This document shows positions 42,125 through 53,648 of a stretch of DNA of 64,000 bases, piece by piece. The translations under genes were made by a program, and so were the position numbers. Below the pieces are notes generated by a model, which was not told the origin of the DNA, did not search any database, and saw nothing but the letters and a program-made list of their open reading frames with translations. Within the stretch, counting starts at the first letter, position 1. The number at the start of each line of letters is the position of its first letter. Source of the stretch: Paenarthrobacter nitroguajacolicus JCM 14115. Lineage in GTDB: Bacteria; Actinomycetota; Actinomycetes; Actinomycetales; Micrococcaceae. Location: NCBI GenBank assembly GCA_001313365.1, contig BBFS01000007.1, forward strand, positions 22,848 to 86,847, in the 5' to 3' direction.

Positions 42125-42881
42125 ATGGGTTTGCTGGACAAAGTCGAGCGCGGCATTGAAAAGGCCGTCCGCAACGTCTTCTCCACGGGGTCGCGGGCAC
42201 GTGTTGAACCAGTGGAGATCGCAAGCAAGCTGAGGCGCGAGTTGGACAACAAGTCCATCACCATCGCAGCCGGGCGGACGCTCGCTCCCAATGTTTTCGA
42301 TGTCCTGCTCAGCGATGAAGACTTCGCCCGGGCCCAGGAATGGGGGGGAACACCCCCTCGCCGAGGAACTGTGCGACGTCGTTATCCAGCACGTCCGCAG
42401 CCAGGGCTACACGCTCCAAGGCGCTGTCCGTATCTCGTTCCGTCGCAATGACGAAGAACGCGCAGGACATTTCGAAATAAACTCCCGGACCGAGAAATCG
42501 TCCGATGACGCTGCTCCTGCTCCACAAGCTCCACGTGCCCATGTTCCTGCTGCCCCGGCACGGCAACCCACCCGCCTCCAGCCCGTGCTGGACATTGGTG
42601 GCCAGCGGTATTCCCTCAACGCCCACTCCGTGGTGCTGGGCCGCTCATCCGAGGCCGACATCCTTGTAGATGACACAGGCGTTTCACGGAAACACCTCGA
42701 GGTCCGCACGGAGAACGGCGGCACTTGGGCCGTTGACCTCGGGTCCACTAATGGCAGTTACGTCAACGGGCATAAAGTGAACGGCAGCGTGGAGCTGACA
42801 GACGGCTCAACCATCACGATGGGACGTACCAAGATTATTTTCCGCCTACTCCCCCCCAAACCCCCGGGTGGCCACGCGTGA
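42125..42881 (+). CDS. fhaA: FhaA: DUF3662 plus FHA domain protein
   Basis: A phosphothreonine-binding signalling protein of about 245 residues, first gene of the cell-division/cell-wall kinase operon. ATG at 42125 after AAGGAGAAGGACC. The DUF3662 domain reads MGLLDKVERGIEKAVRNVFS, VEPVEIASKLRRELDNKSIT and, after frame repair at 42340, EWGTPLAEELCDVVIQHVRS. A Pro/Ala-rich linker leads to the FHA domain: SVVLGRSSEADILVDDTGVS, SRKHLEVRTENGGTWAVDLG, STNGSYVNGHKVNGSVELTD with the conserved Gly-Arg, Ser and Asn residues. In mycobacteria its homologue works with MviN and the Pkn kinases. The stop overlaps the next start (GTGA). Confidence 0.95.
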
Positions 42882-43375
42882 ACGACATCAGCGAACTGAC
42901 CATCACAGCGCTTCGCTTCGGGTTCCTCCTTTTGTTGTGGGTCCTGATCTTCAGCATTGTGACCACCATGCGCCGCGACTTCCAGATTGGCCGCAAGGCC
43001 GTAACTGGTGTTCCCACCGCACGCGAAGTCCGGAAGCACCCTGAGCTGGCAGCTTCTCCGCCGCCGACAATCCAGCATGCGCGCACACTGGTAGTCACGG
43101 AGGGCCCCCCCCTCAAGGGCACCACGGTTCCCTTGGCCGCCAGCCCCCCCATCCTGCTCGGCCGCGCACAGGAAGCCACGCTTGTCCTGGAAGATGATTA
43201 CGCTTCCGGGCGGCATGCGCGCCTGTTCCCGCAGGGCAGCCGCTGGTTCATCGAAGACCTCGGATCCACCAACGGCACCTACCTGGCCGATCAACAGCTC
43301 ACCCGCGCCTTGCCGGTTGAGCTTGGCGTCCCCCCCGTGAGAATCGGCAAGACGGTCATTGAATTGAGGCCGTAG
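42878..43375 (+). CDS. fhaB: FhaB/FipA: membrane-anchored FHA protein
   Basis: 165 residues starting at GTG 42878, overlapping fhaA by four bases. An N-terminal TM helix (LRFGFLLLLWVLIFSIVTTM) and a linker are followed by a C-terminal FHA domain: ILLGRAQEATLVLEDDYASG, RHARLFPQGSRWFIEDLGST, NGTYLADQQLTRALPVELGV. The frame is intact although six- and eight-C runs are present. FhaB binds phosphorylated partners and links kinase signalling to cell division in related actinobacteria. Confidence 0.95.
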   Translation: MNDISELTITALRFGFLLLLWVLIFSIVTTMRRDFQIGRKAVTGVPTAREVRKHPELAASPPPTIQHARTLVVTEGPPLKGTTVPLAASPPILLGRAQEATLVLEDDYASGRHARLFPQGSRWFIEDLGSTNGTYLADQQLTRALPVELGVPPVRIGKTVIELRP

Positions 43376-43378
43376 TCC

Positions 43379-45079
43379 ATGGCCTTTTCCGAGACCCCCC
43401 CCAAAGGCCAGGAAAAGCCTGCGGAGCGCCCGCTCATCATGCGCTACGCGGCGCGTTCCGACGTCGGACGGATCCGTTCCAAGAATGACGACTCCGCCTA
43501 TGTGGGCCGCCATCTTGCAGTGGTGGCCGATGGCATGGGCGGTCATGCCGGCGGCGATGTCGCTTCCGCTTCAACGGTCTTGGACATGATCCACCTTGAT
43601 CATGACGATTACCCGGAGGCGCGGACACCGTCCTGGCTGACGAGATCCAGACCGCAAATTCCCTGCTCTCCGAGCTTGTCCACCAGAATCCCAAGCTCTC
43701 GGGCATGGGCACCACGGTCACGGCGCTGCTCTTGGAGGGCCGCAAGCTCCACTTTGCCCACATTGGCGATTCCCGTGCCTACCGGTTGCGCAACAAGAAG
43801 TTTGAGCAGGTCAGCATTGACCACACCTTCGTGCAGCGCCTCATTGACGAAGGCCGCCTCCGCCCGGAGGAAGCGGAAACGCATCCGCACAAGAACGTCC
43901 TCATGCGCGTCCTGGGCGACGTCGATGCCAGCCCTGAGCTGGACTTGGATGTCCTGGACGTCGAACCGGGCGAACGCTGGCTGCTCTGCTCCGACGGGCT
44001 CAACTACGTAGCTGGCCACGTAGTGGAGCGCATGGTCCGCGAGACCAAGGACCTGCGCGAATGTGCTGAGATCCTGGTGGATCTGACGCTGGAAGCCGGC
44101 GCCCCCGGACAACGTCACCGTGGTGATGCTGGAGATTGCGGAGGAGACCGACGACGACGTCAACACGGCCGCCGTCGACGTCGTTCCGGCAGCAGCGCTT
44201 GCCGCGGTTAACGAGCCCGAGGCAGTCACGGCTACCAAGTCAGCTGATGACCTGGCCGCGGACAAGGCGGAAGAGGACAGCAAGACCGAGTCCCATGCCA
44301 AAGCCGCGCGGAATGCCGACGCTGGATCTTCCTTCAGCGCAGGAGATCCGGACGACAAAGAGGACGAGGCTGGATCGTCAGAAGAGTCCACAGAGCCACC
44401 CACCACCACCGACCCCCATCTCGGTGAGCATTTGTCGGCTGAAGTACTGCGCGAGGAATTGGCCAGTCGCCCCCACGAACTTGTTGGCGCTGCCGCCACT
44501 GCTGCTGAAACGGGCTCCATTCCCACCGTCGCCGGCCGCACCGTCGCACGCAGGGCAGCAACGGTCCTCACGCATAAAGCAGAACAAGACCGTGTTGAGA
44601 TCGAAGAGCCGGCCCGTCGCCGTGTGCGTTGGCTCATGCCTGCTGTCGCGGCCGTTGTGGTCCTGGGCGTCGTGGTGGGCCTGTGGCTTGGCTATGCCTG
44701 GACGCAGACACGCTATTACGTGGGCGAATACGACCAGCGGGTCGCTATCTTCAACGGGATCTCTCAGAGGCTCGGACCCATTCAGCTTTCCCGGCTTGAG
44801 GCCGTTACCGATATCAGGGTGGATTCATTGCCGGAATACGGCCAGCAGAGCGTACGCCAGACAGTTCCGGCGGGTGACCTCGACAGCGCACAGGGCATTG
44901 TGGAGAACCTGAGGAACACTGGCAGCGCTTCAGCCAACTGCCCGAGCACCCCCGCGGCCACAGCTTCGGGATCCGCTACGCCGACCCCCCCGTCGGCCAC
45001 TGTGCCCATACCCAGCACGGCTGCCGTTGCCAGCCCCACTCCTTCACCCGTCCCGACTCCCTGTGAGGCGGCCAAATGA
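43379..45079 (+). CDS. pstP: PstP: PP2C-family serine/threonine protein phosphatase
   Basis: Reverses PknA/PknB phosphorylation; about 565 residues. ATG at 43379. The catalytic domain has VGRIRSKNDDSAYVGRHLAV with VADGMGGHAGGDVAS, GMGTTVTALLLEGRKLHFAH, GDSRAYRLRNKKFEQVSIDH, RVLGDVDASPELDLDVLDV and LLCSDGLNYVAGHVVERMV, all PP2C metal-binding motifs. A very acidic Ala/Glu-rich juxtamembrane stretch of about 150 residues precedes the TM helix MPAVAAVVVLGVVVGLWLGY and an extracellular domain with a Pro/Thr/Ser-rich end. Frames change at about 43615 and 44105. It overlaps rodA by four bases (ATGA). Confidence 0.95.
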
Positions 45080-46510
45080 TGCAGACTGAGATAGCACCCA
45101 AACCCCCCCGCCGCAATGTCGAGCTGGTTCTCATAGTCCTGGCCCTTGCCGTAGGCATCGGTGCGAGTGCGTTGGTAAGCATCAATTCCGAAGTCGGGCT
45201 GGATAGCGACTTCTGGTTCCAGTCGAGCCTCCTGGCGGTTGCTGCTTTCGCGTTCCATGTTGTGCTCAGACTCCGCGCTAAATATGCCGATCCAGTAATA
45301 CTTCCGATCGTTGTAGCTCTCAACGGACTTGGGCTTGCCCTGATACACCGTATGGACGGTCCCGCGGACGATACGGGCAACAATCAGCTGCGGTGGACAC
45401 TCATTGCCATGGCGGTCTCGATTGCCGTGATCTGGTTCCTCAAGGACCACCGCATCCTTCGCCGCTTTACATACATCTCCTTGGCGGCCAGCGCTTTCCT
45501 CCTGGTCCTTCCATTGATTCCGGGAATCTCCGCCGGCGAAATCCTGGGTGCGCGCGTGTGGATCCGAGTGGGTCCCATGACGTTCCAGCCCGGTGAAATC
45601 GCCAAGATCACTCTCGCCATATTCTTTGCCGGCTATCTATCCTCCAACCGGGACCTGATTCTGTTGGCTGGCCGGAAGATCGGCCCTATGCAGTTCCCCC
45701 GGTTCAAGGACCTCGGCCCCATGATCACCGCGTGGCTGGTGAGCATCGGTGTTCTCGTCTTCCAGCGTGACCTCGGATCCTCCATACTCTTCTTCGGCCT
45801 GTTCATCGTGATGATCTACGTGGCTACAAGCCGGATCTCGTGGGTGGTCATCGGCTTGCTGCTGATTCTGGGCGGCGGCTTCATTGCTCCCAGATCTTCT
45901 CCCACGTGGCGTTCCGCATCGACAGCTGGATCAATGCGTTCACGCCTGAGGTCTTCGGCAGGTCTCCCGGTGGTAGCGGGCAAATCGTAGAGGGCTTGTT
46001 CGGGATGGCCGACGGCGGCCTGGTTGGCACCGGCCTTGGCCAAGGCAGGCCGGACCTGGTTCCGTTCGCCAACAGCGACATGATCGTTGCCCTTATCGGT
46101 GAGGAGCTTGGCTCATTGGTCTCTTCGCCGTCGTGATGCTTTACCTGTTGCTGTTCACTCGAGGCTTCCGTGCAGCTTTGGTCACCCGGGATGCATTCGG
46201 AAAGCTCCTGGCGTGCGGTTTGTCCTTTGCGATTGCCCTGCAGTGCTTCGTCGTCATCGGTGGAGTTACCCGGCTCATCCCATTGACCGGCCTCACGACT
46301 CCGTTCCTTGCCGCTGGTGGTTCCTCGCTTCTGGCCAACTGGATAATCGTTGGCCTGCTGCTCATGATTTCCAACACGGCCCGCGGCCCGGTGGACACCA
46401 CTCCCATGGTCAACAAGCCCCCGGCAAGCAGTAGCACCCCCCCGGGAACACGTAAACCGACCACAGGCCAGACACCTAGCGCACCAACAGAGGCGGTGAA
46501 GCAGCAATGA
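45076..46510 (+). CDS. rodA: RodA/FtsW-family peptidoglycan glycosyltransferase
   Basis: A SEDS-family polymerase with about 10-12 TM helices and about 475 residues, elongating glycan strands with PbpA. ATG at 45076 or 45079. NVELVLIVLALAVGIGASAL, VARVWIRVGPMTFQPGEIAK-like sequence with the SEDS Glu and Asp region, VFQRDLGSSILFFGLFIVMI and LVPFANSDMIVALIGEELG are characteristic; the end has GGVTRLIPLTGLTTPFLAAG. The tail is Pro/Thr-rich. Frame changes occur at about 45890 and 46115. The stop overlaps the pbpA start (ATGA). Confidence 0.95.
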
Positions 46511-47973
46511 ACCAGGCTATTCGCAGCAGCTGGATGGCTGCCGTCGCCATGTTCGCGTTGATCTTCGGCGCCATCAGCTACGTTCAGGTCATTGGCGCTG
46601 ATGACCTCAACGCCAATCCTTGGAACCAGCGCGCCGTTCTGGCGTCTTTTTGCAATGAGCGTGGCTCCATCATTGTGGGTGGAAAACCTGTAGCTGAGTC
46701 AGTCACGGGAACTGAATCCTGCGCATTCCAGCGTCAGTACAACCAGCCGGAGCTTTACGCCGGCATCACCGGATACTTCTCCAAATTCTTTGGTTCCACC
46801 GGCCTGGAACAATCCATGGGGGGGAAACCCTGGCCGGAAACTCCGACCAGTTGTTCCTGGATCGCATGAGCCAGATGTTCCTCGGCAAGGAGCCCAAGGG
46901 CGCATCTGTGGAACTGACCTTGGACCCTGCCATCCAGCAACTGGCCTTCGACCTCATTCCTGAGGGGGGGCAGCGCGGTTCCATTGTGGTCACCAACCCC
47001 AAGACCGGCGCTATCCTCGCGATGGTTTCCAAGCCGTCGTATAACCCCAACTTGATTGCCTCGCATGACCGCACCACGCTGAGGCCAACTACGCTCACCT
47101 GAACCAGATTCCGGGCATCAACCTGAACCAAAACGTCAGCGGCCCTACGGGTAACCTGCTCTCGCCCGGATCGGTCTTCAAGCTCATTGATACCGCGGCT
47201 GCGTTGAACTCGGGCAAGTACAACAAGGACAGCGAGCTGCCGAACCCCAGCAGCCTGCCCTTGCCTGGCAGCAGTGCCAGCCTCCCCCAACTACGCCGGC
47301 GGTAACTGCAACGTTCGCGAAACAGCGTCCTTCGCCTTTGCCTTGGAGCAGTCGTGTAATACTCCGTTTGCCAGCATCGCATTGGACCTCGGCCAGGATG
47401 CCATCCGGGAGCAAGCGCAGAAGTTCGGCTTCGGCGAAAACTTTGGCGACCAGCTTAAGCTCCAGCAGGCCACCAGCGTCTTCCCGGAGGACCTGGACCA
47501 GGCCCAGTTGGCCCAGTCGTCGGTGGGCCAACGCGACGTGAAAGCCACACCGCTGCAGATCAACCTGATGACGGCGGCCATCGCCAACGGCGGCGTGCAG
47601 ATGAAGCCCAACCTGGTTGAGGCCATCCGTGCACCCGATCTTCGCGTTATCAACGAACCCAAGCCTGAGGCTCTCCGCACCAGCACCACGCAGCCCATCG
47701 CGACCCAGATCACCGAGTGGATGACCAGCGCCGTGGATAACGGTATCGCCAGGGGCGCAGCCGTTCCCGGCGTCAAGGTGGCCGGTAAGACCGGCACGGC
47801 CGAGCTCGGTGATTCAGGTTTGAACAACTCATGGTTTACCGGGTTCGCCCCCCCGGCAAACGACCCGCAAGTAGCCGTCACCATTGTCATGGAGAGTGTT
47901 GACGTGCAAACCGGGGGCCCAGCTAACCAGTCCGAACGCAAAGAAGATTTTTGAGGCGGTGTTGAATAAGTGA
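46507..47973 (+). CDS. pbpA: PbpA: class B penicillin-binding protein (transpeptidase)
   Basis: A membrane-anchored D,D-transpeptidase of about 488 residues, partner of RodA. ATG at 46507 with one TM helix ([20 protein letters not shown]). The dimerisation domain includes [20 protein letters not shown]. The transpeptidase domain has the active-site [20 protein letters not shown] (SxxK), the SCN triad in [19 protein letters not shown] and the VAGKTGTAE box. Frames change at about 46820, 47085, 47285 and 47915; repairing the last gives [14 protein letters not shown] and a TGA at 47971-47973 that overlaps the GTG of pknA. Confidence 0.95.
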
Positions 47974-49835
47974 GGCCTACTTCGGGAATCACACTCGGCG
48001 GCAGGTTCCAGCTGACCAGTCGCATTGCGATTGGCGGCATGGGCGAGGTCTGGAAGGCCAAGGACCAGATCCTCGGCCGGATCGTTGCCATCAAGGTGCT
48101 CAAGGAGGAATACACGGGTGACCCCCCCGGGTTCCTTCAGCGGTTCCGTGCCGAGCGCGTCACACCGCCCTCCTCAACCACGTGGCATCGCCAACGTCTT
48201 CGATTACGGCGAGGAAGCCGGTTCGGCCTACCTGGTCATGGAACTCGTTCCCGGACACCCCCTGAGCGGCATCCTCGAACGGGAGCAGGTGCTCTCGCCG
48301 GACATGACGCTCTCCATCATCTCGCAGACAGCGCGCGCCCTTGCCGTTGCGCACGCACAGGGCCTCGTCCACCGCGACATCAAGCCGGGCAACCTGCTGA
48401 TTACGCCCGACAACCGCGTCAAGGTCACCGACTTCGGCATTGCCAGGTTGGCTGACCAGGTGCCGCTCACACAGACCGGCCAGGTCATGGGCACCGCTCA
48501 GTATCTGGCGCCTGAGCAGGCAACCGGCCAGACCGCCACGGGTTCTTCGGACATTTATTCGCTCGGCGTCATCGGCTACGAGTGCCTCACCGGGCACCGT
48601 CCGTTCTCCGGCGAATCCCAGATTGCCATTGCCCTGGCCCAGGTGAATGACGCACCGCCGCCCCCTTCCGGAGACGCTGCCCACCCCCCGTGCGGGCACT
48701 GCTGATGTCCATGCTGGCCAAGGATCCGAAGAACCGTCCGGCCAACGCCATCAAACTGGCCGAAGCCGCGGAAGCCATCCGCAACGGTGACATCGCCACC
48801 GCCCACGCCGCCGTGCCCGGCATGCTGTTGTTCGAATCCAATACCGGACCCATCACTGCGCCGGTGGACACCGCAACGGCACCCACCGGCGTCGTTACCT
48901 CGCCTTACGGCAAGGAACAGTCGACGACGGCGACGTCCGCACTGCCGGTGCTCGGCGCCGGGGGGCTGCAGGGGGGGCTGCTCTTGGAGCCGCCGCCGCG
49001 TCTTCGGATAACCCCCCCCTGACGCGTGCAAACGCGCTGGAGGCCGAACGTCAGCTCAACGACGACGAAGTGGTCTACACCGAAGAAGAGAACTTCGACG
49101 ATGCTGAACCCGAGCGCAAGAAGCGCAGCCCCCCCTGGACCTGGCCCCTTGTTGCCTGATTCTGCTGGTCCTGTTTGCCTTGGTTGGTTTCCTGATTTCG
49201 CAGTCAGGTTTCTTCTCGCCGAGCCCCCGCGCCCACCGAGTCAACCACCACGAGCTCCAGCCGGAGCGCGAGTCCTACCTCCACGTCAGCTACGCCTACG
49301 CCGCGGCCCACAGAGACCTCAGAGGCACCGCAGCCCACGCAGTCGGTTCCCCCCCAGAAGATCAACATCATTCCCGAGCAGTATGTTGGCCAACCTTCGA
49401 GACTGTCAGCGCGCAACTTCGAGCATTGGGCTTCGGAGTGAACGGCCAGGAGGTCTTCGACGACACAGCCGAGGCAGGAATCGTAACGACTCTCAATCCC
49501 ACCGGACCTCGTGAACCTGGCGAAACCATCACCGTCACCTACTCCAAGGGCCCCGAATTGGTCGCTGTCCCCCGCTATCGGAGTCGGTGTTGATGAATCG
49601 CAGATTCGCCAAGCCATCGAAGGAGCCGGTCTTTTGTGGGTTGCAGGAGAACCCGTGAACGGCGCCATCGGCCAGCAGCCGGGAACGTTCGTCCGTTCCT
49701 CACCGGCGGCTGGAACCCAGGTCCCCCGCAGGCTCCACAGTCACTTATTACCTGTCCAAGGCACTGGTTCCGGTTGATCCCGGCTCGTCGAGTGCTACCC
49801 CCCCAGCGGCTCCGGCAGCCCGAGCGACTAAGTAA
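47970..49835 (+). CDS. pknA: PknA-type serine/threonine protein kinase with extracellular PASTA-like repeats
   Basis: A receptor kinase of about 620 residues starting at GTG 47970. [20 protein letters not shown] is the P-loop region, [10 protein letters not shown] the Lys, [20 protein letters not shown] the catalytic loop, [20 protein letters not shown] the DFG and activation loop with Thr, and [14 protein letters not shown] the APE region. After an Ala/Asp/Glu-rich linker come the TM helix [18 protein letters not shown], a Ser/Thr/Pro stretch and about two PASTA-like modules ([60 protein letters not shown]). Frames change at about 48170, 48685, 48965, 49130, 49230, 49340, 49575 and 49735. 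Extracellular sensing modules on this kinase differ from the mycobacterial PknA. Confidence 0.93.
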
Positions 49836-49840
49836 ACGCC

Positions 49841-51756
49841 ATGTCAACGTCACGTCCAGGTCCTGCGCATCGAGAGGAGAGCACACCTGTGTCCTCCCAG
49901 CGCATCCTCAATTCCCGCTATGAACTTGGCGAGCTGATCGGTCGTGGCGGTATGGCGGACGTCTACCGGGGGGAACGGACACCCTGCTGGGACGGACCAT
50001 CGCCGTCAAGGTGCTGCGCGCGGACCTTGCGCGGGATCCCCAGTTCCAGGCCCGTTTCAAACGCGAAGCCCAGGCTGTAGCGGCGTTGAACCATCCCTCC
50101 ATCGTGGCCATCTTCGATACCGGAGAATACTCGGTTCCGGGAGGTCCGGGCGAGGACGTGCGTGTCCCCTACATCGTCATGGAGTACGTGGCCGGACGCA
50201 CCTGCGCGACATGATCAAGGCCAACGAGCTTGGGGTGGAGGACTCCATCGGCTTCACCTTGGGGGGTCCTTGGCGCTCTTGAGTACAGCCACCGGGCCGG
50301 CATCGTCCACCGGGATATCAAGCCAGCCAATGTGATGGTGTGTGCCGACACCGGCGAGGTGAAGGTCATGGACTTCGGCATCGCGCGTGCCATGGCCGAT
50401 TCCGCCGCCACCATGACGCAAACACAAGCCGTGGTGGGCACTGCGCAATACCTTTCGCCGGAGCAGGCCCGTGGTGAAACGGTGGATGCGCGCAGTGACC
50501 TGTACTCGGCCGGTTGTCTTCTTTTCGAACTGCTGACCAGTCGGCCTCCGTTCATCGGCGACAGCCCCGTATCGGTGGCCTACCAGCACGTCCGCGAGAC
50601 GCCGGACCTGCCCAGTGCCCACAACCCGGAAGTCACCGAAGCCCTGGACTCAGTCCTGGTAAAGGCACTGCAGAAGAGCCGGACAGATCGCTTCCAGGAC
50701 GCTGCCGCCTTCCGCCGTGCGCTGCGCGCGGCCAGCAACGGCATTCCCGTGCCGGCAGTGGCGGCCAGTGAGGCCCCTACCGACCCCAACGACCTCGTGG
50801 AACCCGAAGACCCGGCAACAGAGCTGTTGAGCACCACGGCCGTGGGCTTCCTCGATGCCGGGCAGTTCAAAAACGAGCCAGTTGATCAGCCCCAGGAAGA
50901 GCCTCTTCCCTTGGGCCTCCCACCCGAACGGGAGCTGCCGGCGCGCCAGAAGTCCCGCCGTCGTGCCTGGGTTGCCACCTTGGTTATTTTCACCATTCTG
51001 GTGCTGGCAGGTGGTGGCTTCTGGCTCTACAGCCTCATGAACATGCAACCGCCGCCCCCGGCGAAAATAGCCGTACCGGTAGTGACCAACATGTCGGAAA
51101 GCCAAGCAATTCAAGAACTGTTCACGGCCAAACTGAAACCCAAGTCCGTGCGTGAGCCCAGCGACACCGTGGCCAAGGACATGACAATCGGAACGACGCC
51201 GATTGCCGGCGCAATGTTGGAACAGGATGCTGAAGTCATCCTCAAAATTTCCAGCGGTCCCAGCTCGGTGACCATCCCGGCGGACATCGTGGGGCGCACT
51301 GAATCCGACGCACGGGAAGCTTTGCGCAGGCTTGGCATCACCGGCGAAGTAGTGACCGCTTTGACCCACAGCCCCCCCACTGTCCCCCCCGCAGGCGTTG
51401 TGATCAGCACGGCTCCCGCCCCCTGGTGGCGCCATAGCCGTGGATTCCAAGGTGGAGCTGCAGGTTTCAACGGGCAAGGTCCTCATGCCCCCAGTTGATC
51501 GCATTGCCCTTGGCTGAAGCCGAAGCGGCGCTCAAAGCCAACGGACTCACCATGGCAGTGGTGGAGCAAGAGAACTCTCAAGTTGCGGCGGGAACAGTCA
51601 CAGCTCAGAGCGACGCATTCAACACTGAGGTGGCCCAGGCAAGGTGGTAACTGTCACGGTGGCCAAGCCCCGGCACCACCGCCCACACCCACCCCGACGC
51701 CCACACCTACGGAAACCGAGAAGCCGTCGCCGAAGCCCACACCCACCAAGAAGTAA
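49841..51756 (+). CDS. pknB: PknB: serine/threonine protein kinase with PASTA domains
   Basis: A receptor kinase of about 635 residues; ATG at 49841, 5 bp after pknA. RYELGELIGRGGMADVYRG is the P loop, TIAVKVLRADLARDPQFQAR the Lys region, GIVHRDIKPANVMVCADTGE the catalytic loop, VKVMDFGIARAMADSAATMT and AVVGTAQYLSPEQARGETVD the activation segment. The TM helix is AWVATLVIFTILVLAGGGFW. Three to four PASTA domains follow (PVVTNMSESQAIQELFTAKL, VTIPADIVGRTESDAREALR, ALPLAEAEAALKANGLTMAV), then a Pro/Thr-rich tail ending PTPTKK. These bind muropeptides or lipid II in related species. Frames change at about 49970, 50205, 50265, 51385-51430, 51495 and 51640. Confidence 0.95.
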
Positions 51757-51851
51757 CAGACTGGGCTGTCGCCGCTGGCACCCGGAAGCGGGCGTCTAAG
51801 CGAGGAACGAGCGAGCCCGCGGAGGGTGTCAGTGGCGGCAGCCTGCCTCAC

Positions 51852-52493
51852 TTACTGCTTGATCAGCGGGCTCAGCTTCGATGCACGTGCGGCTGCCCCG
51901 GTCATGCCCAGGGACTCCAACCAGTTGCCCAGCATCTGATACCCGCCTTCGGTGAGCACCGATTCCGGGTGGAACTGGACGCCGCATAGGGGCGCGGTCT
52001 TGTGCTGCAGGCCCATCACCACTCCGTTGGTGGTCTCGGCGGTGATTTCCAAGACGTCGGGGATGGAGTCCCGTACTGCTGCGAGTGAGTGGTAGCGCGT
52101 CGCTGTCACTGGCGAGGGCAGGCCGGCAAAAACGCTCTTCCCTTCGTGACGGACGGGCGAAGTCTTGCCGTGCATAAGCTCCGGCGCGTGAGTCACCACA
52201 CCGCCATAGGCCTCGGCGAGGGCCTGGTGTCCCAGGCAAACACCGAACATGGGCTTGGCGGCCTCGCCACACCATTTGATGAGCTCGATGCAGACGCCCG
52301 CTTCTGCAGGGGTTCCCGGACCGGGGGAGACCAGCACACCGTCCCGGCTTGCTGCGAGCTCGGTGGCCTCGGCAAGTGTCACGTCGTCGTTGCGGACCAC
52401 CGTTGTCTCGGCACCGAGTTCCTGGAGGTATCCCACCAGCGTGTAGACGAAGCTGTCGTAGTTATCCACTACAAGGATTTTTGTTGTGCTCAT
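51852..52493 (-). CDS. trpG: Anthranilate/aminodeoxychorismate synthase glutaminase subunit (TrpG/PabA)
   Basis: A class I glutamine amidotransferase of 213 residues, intact. ATG at 52493. ILVVDNYDSFVYTLVGYLQE is the N-terminal signature; GVLVSPGPGTPAEAG and PMFGVCLGHQALAEAYGG contain the nucleophile Cys; CGVQFHPESVLTEGGYQML has the His and Glu of the triad. It supplies ammonia to an aminase partner (TrpE or PabB) encoded elsewhere. The start codon overlaps the stop of the small membrane protein gene upstream (ATGA). Confidence 0.93.
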   Translation of the reverse strand: MSTTKILVVDNYDSFVYTLVGYLQELGAETTVVRNDDVTLAEATELAASRDGVLVSPGPGTPAEAGVCIELIKWCGEAAKPMFGVCLGHQALAEAYGGVVTHAPELMHGKTSPVRHEGKSVFAGLPSPVTATRYHSLAAVRDSIPDVLEITAETTNGVVMGLQHKTAPLCGVQFHPESVLTEGGYQMLGNWLESLGMTGAAARASKLSPLIKQ

Positions 52494-52660
52494 GGCTGCT
52501 GCACTAAACCAATCGTTGAGTCGGTCAATGTGGTGAATTGGGAGAACCACGGGAAGAGGAACTCGACCATCAGTACCAGCTACGCCCACCAGTACCAAGG
52601 ATGTCAGGATCCGCACCCACAGGGGGGGCCAGGCAAATGACGAAAGATCCACGCGTACAT
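52490..52660 (-). CDS. Small single-TM membrane protein between sortase and trpG
   Basis: About 56 residues. ATG at 52660 gives MYAWIFRHLPGP, then LWVRILTSLVLVGVA as a TM helix; after one frame change near 52565 the sequence continues VEFLFPWFSQFTTLTDSTIG and ends LVQQP with a TGA overlapping the trpG ATG. The observed frame has a C run at 52625-52631. The same kind of small protein sits before trpG in related actinobacteria. Its function is unknown; its position suggests co-expression with the sortase. Confidence 0.75.
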
Positions 52661-52663
52661 CCG

Positions 52664-53493
52664 TTACCCCCTTTCCGTGAGCCCGGGCTACTTGGGCGGC
52701 GATTTCCGACGGCGGTCCGGCTGAGGCGGGTTGCCAACCATCCAGCATGGAGTAAGCAATGATGCGTTCCTGTGCCCCAAAGCGCGGGTTGCAACTCGTC
52801 ATGGTGAGGATACTTTCCGTGGGCTGGACACCCGGTTCGGTGGGAACGGGCATCAAAACGTCCGTGCGGTCCGGGAGGACGATCTGGTTGTTGCGGAAGA
52901 CGTAGGTGTAGTAGCCGTCTGCGGTCTGGATGTAGATCTTGTCGCCGGGAACCAGGGTGTGGATGTTGTCCAGTACGGCACCGTGGGTTTGACGGTGTCC
53001 GGCCACAGCGAAGTTCCCGGGCGCGCCTGGCATGGAGGTGCTCCCGTAGTGTCCGAGTCCCAGGGTGTCCAGGACGTCCGAACCGGTGCCCTCAATGATG
53101 GGGCGAGTGTAGTCGGGGCCGAAGCGGGGGGATGTACATAATCCCGATCATTCCGGCGTAGGCCGGTGCCGGCGCGACCACAGGCGGTCCATAATCCACA
53201 GGTGCGGCAGGTGCTGCCGGAGTTACGGGGCCGGAGAACTCCTGTGCGAAACTCTTGACCGCCTCAGTTTGCTTTGCGTCCGCTTGAACGTTGGTCCACC
53301 ACAGTTCCCAGCCCACAAAGAGCAGAAGAACAATGCCTGCAGTGATAAGCAGTTCGCCCAGGATCTGGCTGATTTTTCGGATGACGTCCGATGCCCGGAG
53401 ACGCTTCCGCGGGCGCAGTTCCTGCCCTTGGCGGGCGGACGGCATGGCTGAAGCCGCCGTCTGCTGCTGATGCGCCACAGGGTCTCCTTGCAT
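52664..53493 (-). CDS. Class E sortase
   Basis: A membrane-bound transpeptidase that anchors surface proteins to the wall; about 275 residues. ATG at 53493. A cytoplasmic basic N-terminus is followed by the TM helix ISQILGELLITAGIVLLLFV. The catalytic domain has LGLGHYGSTSMPGAPGNFAV with AGHRQTHGAVLDNIHTLV (catalytic His), DKIYIQTADGYYTYVFRN, ILTMTSCNPRFGAQERIIAY with the Cys and conserved Arg. The frame changes at about 53120. The observed frame then runs into the next genes; restoring a four-G run gives HGKG and a stop at 52664-52666. Confidence 0.92.
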
Positions 53494-53648
53494 AGGGCGC
53501 GGGCGGCACGGGCGGACCCAGGTTGCGGCTAGACTTGACAGCTAGAACCAACCCGGAACGCCGTGTGGCCGTTAACCGCTGGAAATTTCCTTCCTGCAGG
53601 ATATCAAGGCTGGCGGAACGGGGATTAACCGAACAGCCAGGAGGATCC

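Noticed and set aside
51852..53033. A single long protein fusing sortase and TrpG
   Set aside because: The joined frame results from indels; both have normal termini and a small separate gene lies between after correction.
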